This document shows positions 14,815 through 21,858 of a stretch of DNA of 21,858 nt, in pieces. Below the pieces are notes generated by a model that searched no databases, had not been told where the DNA came from, and saw only the letters and a list, made by a program, of their open reading frames with translations. Source of the stretch: an uncultured Thiomonas sp. (lineage in GTDB: Bacteria > Pseudomonadota > Gammaproteobacteria > Burkholderiales > Burkholderiaceae_C); NCBI GenBank assembly GCA_937927695.1, contig CALBRU010000398.1, forward strand, positions 1-21,858, given 5' to 3'. How positions within the stretch are numbered: the first letter of the stretch is position 1; each line of letters begins with the position of its first letter. Made by a program: the position numbers and the translations under genes.

Positions 14815-16446
14815 ATGAAACTCATCACCCGCCCTGCCACGCCGTTCGAAGGCCAGCGTCCCGGCACCTCCGGGCTGCGAAAAAAAGTCAGCGTGTTCCA
14901 GCAACCCGGCTATCTCGAAAACTTTGTGCAGGCCTTGTTCAACGTGCTGGGTGACGCTAGCGGCAAGACCCTGGTGGTCGGCGGCGACGGGCGTTACTAC
15001 AACCGCGTGGCCATCCAGACCATTCTGCGCATGGCCGCGGCGCACGGCTACGCGCGGGTGCTGGTGGGGCAAGGCGGCATTCTGTCCACCCCGGCGATGA
15101 GCGCGGTCATTCGCCGCCGCGCAGCCAGCGGCGGCATCGTGCTGTCGGCCAGCCACAACCCCGGCGGGCCGCAAGGCGACTTCGGCATCAAATACAACAT
15201 TGCCAATGGTGGCCCCGCGCCCGAGTCGGTGACCGAGGCCATTTACCTGCGCTCGCGCGAGGTGCATGAAATCCGCACCGTGGACAGCCCCGACCTGCCG
15301 CTCGACACGCTGGGCACGCATACCCTGCTGGGCACGCAGATCGAGATCATCGACCCGGTGGCCGATTACTGCGCAGTGCAGCGCGAACTGTTCGATTTCG
15401 ACGCCATTCGGGCCCTGTTCGCCCGTGGCTTTCGCCTGCGACTCGACACCATGTGGGCCGTGGGCGGCCCCTATGCCAAAGCCCTGCTCGAAGGCGAACT
15501 CGGCGCCCCGGCTGGCACCGTGGTCAACGCCGAACCGCGCGAAGACTTCGGCGATCTGCACCCCGACCCCAACCCGGTCAACGCCACCGACCTGATCGAC
15601 CATATGGCTGCCGCCGACGCCCCCGACATGGGCGCCGCCACCGACGGCGATGCCGATCGCAACATGATCGTCGGCCGCAACTTCGTCGTCTCGCCTTCCG
15701 ACAGCCTCGCCGTGCTGGCCGCGCACGCCACGCGCATTCCAGGTTATGCCGCGGGCCTGGCGGGCGTGGCGCGTTCCATGCCCACCTCCACAGCGGTGGA
15801 CCGCGTGGCCGCCAAGCTGGGCATTGCGTGCTATGAAACCCCGACCGGCTGGAAGTTTTTCGGCAACCTGCTCGATGCCGGCAAAGTCACCCTCTGTGGG
15901 GAAGAGAGCTATGGCACCGGTTCGAATCACATCCGCGAGAAGGACGGCCTGTGGGCCGTACTGTTCTGGCTCAATCTCGTCGCGGTCACCGGCAAGTCGG
16001 TGGAACAACTGGTGCGCGAACTGTGGGCCGAGCATGGCCGCTGTGTGTATTCGCGCCACGATTACGAGGGCATCCCCACTGAACAGGCCGACGCGCTGAT
16101 GCGCGACTTGCGCGCCGCCCTGCCCGATCTGCCCAGCAAGATCTTCGCGGGCGAGCCTGTCGCCATCGCGGACGACTTCGCCTACACCGACCCCACCGAC
16201 GGCAGCGTCAGCAGCAAACAAGGCGTGCGCATCATTTTGCAAAGCGGCTCGCGCGTGGTGTTCCGCCTCTCGGGCACGGGCACCGAAGGCGCCACGTTGC
16301 GCATTTACCTCGAGCGCCATGAGCCCGACCCCGCACGCCACGATCTGCCCGCGCAACAGGCGCTCGCCCCACTCATCGCCCTGGCCGAGCAAGTGGCCCG
16401 GGTGCGCCACTGGACGGGCATGGACACCCCCAGCGTGATGACCTGA
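14815..16446 (+). CDS. pgm: Alpha-D-glucose phosphate-specific phosphoglucomutase
   Basis: Pgm interconverts glucose-1-phosphate and glucose-6-phosphate. It joins GlgC and GlgP (which use or release glucose-1-phosphate) to Zwf at the head of the operon. The 543 residues match the PgmA type. The catalytic phosphoserine is S113 in SASHNPGG. The metal loop is DGDADR (D277, D279, D281). GEESYGTGSNHIREKDG is the sugar-specificity region, and RLSGTGTEGATLRIYL binds phosphate. The N-terminus MKLITRPATPFEGQRPGTSG is canonical, so ATG 14815 is preferred to the upstream ATG 14761 inside glgX. A GGAG at 14801-14804 precedes it. Confidence 0.97.
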   Translation: MKLITRPATPFEGQRPGTSGLRKKVSVFQQPGYLENFVQALFNVLGDASGKTLVVGGDGRYYNRVAIQTILRMAAAHGYARVLVGQGGILSTPAMSAVIRRRAASGGIVLSASHNPGGPQGDFGIKYNIANGGPAPESVTEAIYLRSREVHEIRTVDSPDLPLDTLGTHTLLGTQIEIIDPVADYCAVQRELFDFDAIRALFARGFRLRLDTMWAVGGPYAKALLEGELGAPAGTVVNAEPREDFGDLHPDPNPVNATDLIDHMAAADAPDMGAATDGDADRNMIVGRNFVVSPSDSLAVLAAHATRIPGYAAGLAGVARSMPTSTAVDRVAAKLGIACYETPTGWKFFGNLLDAGKVTLCGEESYGTGSNHIREKDGLWAVLFWLNLVAVTGKSVEQLVRELWAEHGRCVYSRHDYEGIPTEQADALMRDLRAALPDLPSKIFAGEPVAIADDFAYTDPTDGSVSSKQGVRIILQSGSRVVFRLSGTGTEGATLRIYLERHEPDPARHDLPAQQALAPLIALAEQVARVRHWTGMDTPSVMT

Positions 16447-16496
16447 CACTCAGTTTGCCTTCGAGCTTCACCCCTAAAACACACAGGAGACCTGCC

Positions 16497-17825
16497 ATGA
16501 ATCAGAACAGCCCCTTGAGCCCGATGAACATGCAAGATCGCCAGATGCAGCCGCACATGCTGGTGCGCCGCTCCATCGCCCTGGTGCTGGCCGGCGGGCG
16601 AGGCTCTCGCCTGAAGCAGCTCACCGACAAGCGCGCCAAGCCCGCGGTGTATTTCGGCGGCAAATTCCGCATCATCGACTTCGCGCTGTCCAACTGCGTC
16701 AATTCCGGCATCCGCCGCATCGGCGTGATCACCCAATACAAATCGCACTCGCTGCTGCGCCACCTGCAGCGCGGCTGGAGTTTTTTGCGCGCCGAACTCA
16801 ACGAAATGGTCGATCTGCTCCCCGCGCAGCAACGGGTGGACGAAGAACACTGGTACCGCGGCACCGGCGACGCGGTCTATCAGAACATCGACATCATCCA
16901 GTCGAGCAAGCCCGAATATGTGGTGATTCTGGCCGGCGATCATGTTTACAAGATGGACTACTCCATCATGCTGCAGGACCACGCCACCAGCGGCGCGCAG
17001 GTCACCGTGGGCTGCATCGAAGTGCCGCGCAGCGAGGCCAGCGCCTTTGGCGTCATGTCCATCGACGCCAGCCGCAAGATCGTCGAATTCATCGAAAAAC
17101 CCGCCGATCCCCCCGCCATGCCCGGCAACGAGCAGATGTCATTGGCCAGCATGGGCATTTACATTTTCAACGCCAGCGCGCTCTACCGCATGCTGGACGA
17201 AGACATGGCCGACCCCGCCTCCTCGCACGACTTCGGCAAGGACATCATTCCCAAAGCGGTGCGCGCAGGCCTGGCGCACGCGCATCCCTTCTCCATGTCG
17301 TGCGTGCAGGGGGGGCAGCAAAGCCAGCCCTATTGGCGCGACGTCGGCACGCTCGACGCCTTCTGGGCCGCCAACCTCGATCTGGCTTCCGTCACCCCCG
17401 AGCTCAACCTCTACGACACCGAATGGCCGATCTGGACCAGCCAGCGCCAGCTTCCTCCGGCCAAGTTCGTGCAAGACCACAACGGCAGCCACGGCAAGAC
17501 CATCAACATGATGGTCTCCGGCGGCTGCATTCTCTCGGGCTCCTCGGTCAGCAACTCGGTGCTGTTCTCCAATGTGCGGGTGCACTCCTTCTGCACCATC
17601 AACGAGTGCGTGCTGTTGCCCGATGTGCTCATCAACCGCTCCTGCCGGCTGAACAAAGTGATTCTCGACCGCGGCTGCGTGCTGCCCGAAGGCATGGTGA
17701 TCGGCGAGGATCCCGAGCTGGACGCCAAACGCTTCGAGCGCACGAGCAACGGCGTGGTGCTGGTGACCAAAAAAATGCTGCGCGCCCTCGGCGAGACCGA
17801 ACTGAACGAGGAAGACGATGACTGA
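16497..17825 (+). CDS. glgC: Glucose-1-phosphate adenylyltransferase (ADP-glucose pyrophosphorylase)
   Basis: GlgC makes ADP-glucose from ATP and glucose-1-phosphate, the committed and usually allosterically controlled step of glycogen synthesis. The 442 residues align closely with E. coli GlgC. The nucleotidyl-transfer loop is LAGGRGSRLKQL (31-42), and LTDKR holds K45 at the position of E. coli Lys39 (fructose-1,6-bisphosphate site). The catalytic LAGDHVYK and substrate EKPADPP motifs are present, and a C-terminal beta-helix follows. Activation by fructose-1,6-bisphosphate is therefore likely but inferred. ATG 16497 is preceded by AGGAGA; ATG 16455 upstream has no such site. The 50-bp gap after pgm is one of the larger ones in the operon. 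The 3' end carries the glgA ribosome binding site. Confidence 0.97.
   Translation: MNQNSPLSPMNMQDRQMQPHMLVRRSIALVLAGGRGSRLKQLTDKRAKPAVYFGGKFRIIDFALSNCVNSGIRRIGVITQYKSHSLLRHLQRGWSFLRAELNEMVDLLPAQQRVDEEHWYRGTGDAVYQNIDIIQSSKPEYVVILAGDHVYKMDYSIMLQDHATSGAQVTVGCIEVPRSEASAFGVMSIDASRKIVEFIEKPADPPAMPGNEQMSLASMGIYIFNASALYRMLDEDMADPASSHDFGKDIIPKAVRAGLAHAHPFSMSCVQGGQQSQPYWRDVGTLDAFWAANLDLASVTPELNLYDTEWPIWTSQRQLPPAKFVQDHNGSHGKTINMMVSGGCILSGSSVSNSVLFSNVRVHSFCTINECVLLPDVLINRSCRLNKVILDRGCVLPEGMVIGEDPELDAKRFERTSNGVVLVTKKMLRALGETELNEEDDD
17808..17813 (+). promoter_or_regulatory. Ribosome binding site inside glgC for the upstream glgA start
   Basis: GAGGAA lies in the last codons of glgC, 4 bases before ATG 17818. 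It supports a glgA start that overlaps glgC by 8 bp. The alternative start ATG 17905 is preceded by GGCGGCGGG, which is not a normal Shine-Dalgarno sequence. Confidence 0.6.
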
Positions 17826-19392
17826 ACCTAGCCCCCAAGCTGCGGCTTCGCCTGCGCTGCCCCCCGAGAGGGCGCACCCCGCCTTGGGGCGGCCCGGCGG
17901 CGGGATGACCTTGCGCGTGCTGCAGGTCAGCGCCGAAATTTTCCCCCTGCTCAAGACCGGCGGTTTGGCCGACATCGCCGGCGCCCTGCCCGCGGCGCTG
18001 GCCACGGCCGGTTGCGACACGCGCGTGCTGCTGCCCGGCTTTCCCGCCATCCGCGCCGGTTTGGCGAGCGGCGAAACCGTCGGCCAGTTCACCCTGCCCT
18101 GGGGCGAGACCGTCGGCGTGCTGCTCGGCACGCTTCCCGCAGTGCCAGGCGCCGAGGGCCGACCGGTACACGCCTATGTTCTCGACGCGCCCCGCCTGTA
18201 CGACCGCCCGGGCAATCCCTACGAAGACGCGCAGCGCCGCCCCTATGCCGACAATCATCGCCGTTTCGCCGCGCTGGGCTGGGCGGCAGCGCGACTGGCG
18301 CGCGGCCTCGACGCCAACTGGCAGCCGCACCTCGTGCACGGCCACGACTGGCATGCCGGCCTGACGGCAGCCTGCCTGAAATTCAGCGCGGGCAAGCCGG
18401 TGCCGTGTATCTATACCGTACACAACCTGGCCTACCAGGGCCTATTTCCGGCGGACGTGATGGGCGATCTCGGACTGCCCGCAAATGCGTTTCAAATGGA
18501 TGGGCTCGAATTTCACGGCCAGGTCTCGTTCATGAAGGCCGGTCTGTTTTACGCCGACAAGATCACCACGGTCAGCCCCAACTATGCGCGCGAAATCCAG
18601 ACGCCCGAACAGGGCTTCGGCCTCGATGGGCTGCTGCGCACCCGGCGCAACGACCTCAGCGGCATTCTCAACGCGGTCGATGCGGCCGTGTGGAACCCCC
18701 TGACCGACGCCCACATTCCGCGACACTACAGCGCCGAAAGTCTCGCGGGCAAGTCGCGCTGCAAAGCCGCATTGCAAGAAGAAGCCGGTCTGAATCTGAG
18801 CAAGGACACTCCCCTGTTCACCGTGGTCAGCCGCCTGACCGAGCAGAAGGGTCTCAACCTCGTACTCGCCGCCATCGACACCCTGGTTGAAGGCGGCGGA
18901 CAATTGTTGGTCTTGGGTAGCGGCGACCACGAACTGGAAACGGCCTTCGGCCATGCGGCGCAGCGTCATGCGGGCAACGTGGCCCTGCGCGTCGGCTACG
19001 ACGAGCCATTCGCCCACCGCATTTTTGCCGGCAGCGACATCACCCTCGTGCCGTCCCGCTTCGAGCCCTGCGGCCTCACCCAGATGTACGGCCTGCTCTA
19101 CGGCAGCCTGCCGCTGGTGCGCGCAGTAGGCGGCCTGGCCGACACCGTGGTCGACGCCGATCTCGCCACGCTCGACGACGGTACGGCCACGGGCATTGTT
19201 TTTGCTAACTTTTCCGAGGCGGATTACCGCCACGCGATACGGCGTGCGCTGGCCCTCTATCGCCAGCCGCGCGCCTGGTCGCGGGTGCGGCAAACTGGCA
19301 TGCATCAAGACTTCAGCTGGACGCAGGCGGCCCGGCAATACCGAGCGGTCTACCAGGCTGCCCTCCCGAATTTTTCTCGCGCTCTCACATGA
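17818..19392 (+). CDS. glgA: Glycogen synthase (ADP-glucose dependent), GT5
   Basis: GlgA adds glucose from ADP-glucose to the non-reducing ends of glycogen. From ATG 17818 the protein has 524 residues. From the internal ATG 17905 it has 495, nearer the usual length, and begins MTLRVLQVSAEIFPLLKTGG like family members, which places the ADP-glucose-binding lysine at residue 17 (E. coli Lys15). The extra 29 residues are Pro/Ala-rich and come from a dispersed-type repeat. Other motifs are HGHDWHAGL, TVHNLAYQGLF, VSRLTEQKGLNL and PSRFEPCGLTQMYGLLYGS. The upstream start has the better Shine-Dalgarno sequence and couples to glgC, so I list it, but the conserved protein starts at 17905. glgP overlaps the stop by 4 bp. 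Confidence 0.93.
   Translation: MTEPSPQAAASPALPPERAHPALGRPGGGMTLRVLQVSAEIFPLLKTGGLADIAGALPAALATAGCDTRVLLPGFPAIRAGLASGETVGQFTLPWGETVGVLLGTLPAVPGAEGRPVHAYVLDAPRLYDRPGNPYEDAQRRPYADNHRRFAALGWAAARLARGLDANWQPHLVHGHDWHAGLTAACLKFSAGKPVPCIYTVHNLAYQGLFPADVMGDLGLPANAFQMDGLEFHGQVSFMKAGLFYADKITTVSPNYAREIQTPEQGFGLDGLLRTRRNDLSGILNAVDAAVWNPLTDAHIPRHYSAESLAGKSRCKAALQEEAGLNLSKDTPLFTVVSRLTEQKGLNLVLAAIDTLVEGGGQLLVLGSGDHELETAFGHAAQRHAGNVALRVGYDEPFAHRIFAGSDITLVPSRFEPCGLTQMYGLLYGSLPLVRAVGGLADTVVDADLATLDDGTATGIVFANFSEADYRHAIRRALALYRQPRAWSRVRQTGMHQDFSWTQAARQYRAVYQAALPNFSRALT
17831..17904 (+). repeat. C/G-rich dispersed-type intergenic repeat at the glgC-glgA junction
   Basis: The block opens GCCCCCAAGCTGCGGCTTCG and ends in CCTTGGGGCGGCCCGGCGG. 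CCCCAAG (17833-17839) and CTTGGGG (17883-17889) are inverted and can form a hairpin enclosing a second one around CCCCCCGAGAGGG. From memory, near-identical blocks are scattered between genes in Comamonadaceae and related Burkholderiales. It has no stop in the glgA frame, so it either separates glgC from glgA or encodes the GlgA N-terminal extension. Confidence 0.65.
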
Positions 19393-21811
19393 CCCCCGAA
19401 CCCAAACCGCCCATCCCCGAAGCCGCTTCCATCCCCTTCGTCCACGACACCCCGCCGCACGACGTGGCGGCGCTCAAGCGCGCGATCTCCAACAAGCTGA
19501 TGTTCCAGATCGGCAAAGACCCGCATTCGGCGCAGCCGATCGACTGGCTGCACGCCGCGTCTTACGCCGTGCGCGACCTGATGGTGGAGCACTGGTTCGA
19601 CACCACCCACGCCCGCAACGAACAAGACGCCAAGCAGGTCTATTACCTGTCGATGGAATTCCTCATCGGCCGCGCGTTTTCCAATGCGCTGATCGCGCTC
19701 GAACTCACTGCGCCGCTACGCGCCGCACTGGCCGAATTGGGCGTGGACATGAACGCCATCGCCGATCTGGAGCCCGACGCAGCTCTGGGCAACGGCGGTC
19801 TGGGCCGCCTGGCCGCCTGTTTTCTCGACAGCATGGCCACGCTGGGCATTCCCGGCTACGGCTACGGCATCCGCTACGACTACGGCATGTTCCGTCAGAC
19901 CATCGTCGATGGCCGCCAGGTGGAGACGCCTGACTACTGGCTGACCGACGGCAATCCCTGGGAGTTCCCGCGCCCCGAAGTGGTGTACCGCGTGCAGTTC
20001 GGCGGCCACGTCATCAAAGAGGGCGACCGCGCCCGCTGGGTGGACACCCACGATGTCGAGGCCATGGCCTACGACACCATCATTCCCGGCTACGACACCA
20101 CCACGACCAACACTCTGCGGCTGTGGTCGGCCAAGGCCACCAAAGAGATCGATCTGGGCGCCTTCAACCGCGGCGACTACTTCGGCGCGGTCGAGCAGAA
20201 AAACCATTCTGAAAACGTCTCGCGCGTGCTCTACCCCGACGACTCGACCGACGCTGGACGCGAGCTACGGCTGCATCAGGAATACTTTTTCTGCAGCGCC
20301 AGCGTGCAAGATTTGATGCGCCGCTACCTGCAGACGCACACCGGCTTCGACCAGTTCGCCGACAAGGTGTCCGTCCACCTCAACGACACCCACCCGGTGC
20401 TCGCCATTCCCGAGTTGATGCGCCTGTTTCTCGACGTGCATCACCTGCCCTTCAACGATGCCTGGCGCATCTGTCAGGGCGTGTTCTCCTACACCAACCA
20501 CACCCTGATGTCGGAAGCGCTCGAAACTTGGCCGATCGACATGCTGGGCCGCGTATTGCCCCGCCACCTGCAGATCATTCTCGACATCAACGCCTACTTC
20601 CTAACCCGGCTGACGCAGAAGCACGGGCACGATGTAAACCTGATGCGGCACGTCTCTCTGGTCAACGAATCAGGCACGCGTTCAGTGCGCATGGCCTACC
20701 TCGCTGTGATCGCCAGCCATTCGGTGAATGGGGTGTCGGCGCTGCACTCCGAACTGATGCAGCAGTCCATCTTCGCCGATTTCGCCAAGATCTGGCCCGC
20801 CCGCTTCAACAACAAGACCAACGGCATCACCCAGCGCCGCTGGCTGGCGCTGGCCAATCCGCCGCTGGCCGCACTGCTCGACAAAACCATCGGTACGCAC
20901 TGGCGGCGCGACCTGTCCGAACTGGCCAAGCTGCGCCCGCTGCTGGGCAGCTCAGATCTCGTCAAAGAGTTTCAGAGCGCCAAACGCAGCAACAAGGCGC
21001 GTTTCGCCGCGTGGCTGAAGGCACATCACGGCGTGACCATCCCGGTCGATGCGCTGTACGACGTGCAGGTCAAGCGCATCCATGAATACAAGCGCCAGTT
21101 GCTCAATGTGCTGCACGTCATCACCCGCTACCTGCGCATCCTCGAACAACCGGGCAGCGTCACCGTGCCGCGTGTGGTCATCTTCGCCGGCAAGGCGGCG
21201 TCGGCCTATCACATGGCCAAGCTCATCATCCAGCTCATCAACGATATCGCCAAAACCATCAACAACGATGACCGCGTGGGCGATCTGCTCAAAGTCGTGT
21301 TCGTGCCCAATTACAGCGTGAGTGCCGCCGAAGTCATCATTCCCGCGGCCGACCTGTCTGAGCAAATCTCCACTGCGGGCACCGAGGCCTCGGGCACCGG
21401 CAATATGAAGCTGGCGCTCAACGGCGCGCTGACCATCGGCACCCTCGACGGCGCCAATGTCGAAATCCAGGAGAATGTCGGCGCCGACAACATTTTCATC
21501 TTCGGCCTGACCGCAGGCGAAGTGACCGATCTGCGCATGACCGGCTACCAGCCCCACGCCATCGCCAGCGCCAACCCCGAGCTGGCGCGCGTGCTCGAAA
21601 CCCTGCGCGACGGCCGCTTCAGTCCGGAAGAACCGCATCGCTATCAGAGCATCTACGATCTGCTGGTCAACTGGGGCGACCACTACATGCTGCTGGCCGA
21701 CTACGCCAGCTATATCGCCACGCAGAGCAAGGTCGATGCGCTCTACCGCAATCCCGATGAATGGGCGAAAAAAGCGCTGACCAATGTGGCTGGCATGGGC
21801 CCGTTCTCCTC
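19389..21811 (+). CDS. glgP: Glycogen/maltodextrin phosphorylase, GT35 (3' end cut by contig end)
   Basis: GlgP releases glucose-1-phosphate from glycogen chain ends, using pyridoxal phosphate. The ATG overlaps the glgA stop as ATGA. About 807 genuine codons are present. Motifs include YYLSMEFLIGRAFSNAL, GNGGLGRLAACFLDSMA, YGIRYDYGMFRQ, VHLNDTHPVLAIPELMR, RWLALANPPL and the PLP site EASGTGNMKLALNG (lysine K674). Family members end about 15-20 residues after the SSDR segment, so nearly the whole protein is here. The apparent end DRKSTRLNSSH is translated adapter. Bases AGATCG at the joint could also be native, since SSDR is the expected family sequence. This is the last visible gene of the operon; whether more follow is unknown. 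Confidence 0.96.
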
Positions 21812-21858
21812 AGATCGGAAGAGCACACGTCTGAACTCCAGTCACTAGCTTATCTCGT
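21812..21858 (+). other. Illumina TruSeq read-2 adapter with index at the right end
   Basis: From 21812 the sequence begins AGATCGGAAGAGCACACGTC and matches the TruSeq adapter to 21845. A 6-base index TAGCTT (21846-21851) and the start of the flow-cell part, ATCTCGT, follow. It is not genomic. It makes the false glgP C-terminus DRKSTRLNSSH and a false stop codon. Confidence 0.98.

Noticed and set aside
14707..16449. Long antisense open frames opposite pgm, glgB, malQ, zwf and others (up to 580 codons)
   Set aside because: GC-rich codon use leaves long stop-free antisense frames. These have no recognisable domains, and the sense genes explain the sequence.

Overview
This window is about 21.8 kb of GC-rich bacterial chromosome carrying mostly conserved housekeeping genes. 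I infer a betaproteobacterium of the Burkholderiales, possibly Thiomonas-like. The reasons are the EarP/EF-P arginine-rhamnosylation pair, a Tat-exported HiPIP, and a C/G-rich intergenic repeat of a kind common in that order. The genus is a guess. Both ends are Illumina adapter sequence (1-13 and 21812-21858), so the piece is an assembled contig with untrimmed ends. The genes at each edge (uvrC, glgP) are cut by it.

Layout. Minus strand 14-1798: a family 5-like uracil-DNA glycosylase followed by uvrC, a small DNA-repair operon. Plus strand 1797-3717: earP and efp (the enzyme and its substrate), separated by a 166-bp palindromic element. A strong terminator hairpin follows efp. Minus strand 3795-5686: a three-gene operon for an outer-membrane DUF3034 protein, a Sec-exported truncated hemoglobin and a Tat-exported HiPIP. 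Plus strand 5899-6408: an isolated MaoC-like hotdog protein with a terminator candidate behind it.

Plus strand 6647 to the right edge: zwf, pgl, malQ, glgB, glgX, pgm, glgC, glgA, glgP. Most junctions are a few bases or overlapping (8 bp for glgC/glgA, 4 bp for glgA/glgP), so this looks like one operon of at least 15 kb. GlgC, GlgA and GlgB build glycogen. GlgP, GlgX and MalQ break it down. Pgm joins glucose-1-phosphate to glucose-6-phosphate, and Zwf and Pgl send that into the oxidative pentose phosphate or Entner-Doudoroff route. The gene set therefore covers storage, mobilisation and NADPH production.

I found no defence system, prophage, CRISPR array, tRNA, rRNA or complete insertion sequence, and nothing that amounts to a clearly new system. 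The most unusual points are small: the palindromic element that supplies earP's stop codon and borders efp's promoter region; a 12-bp tandem repeat that copies the end of pgl including its stop; an intergenic repeat that reads in frame as a possible GlgA N-terminus; and an exported hemoglobin with an apolar distal pocket next to a HiPIP. No stretch over 300 bases lacks a gene.
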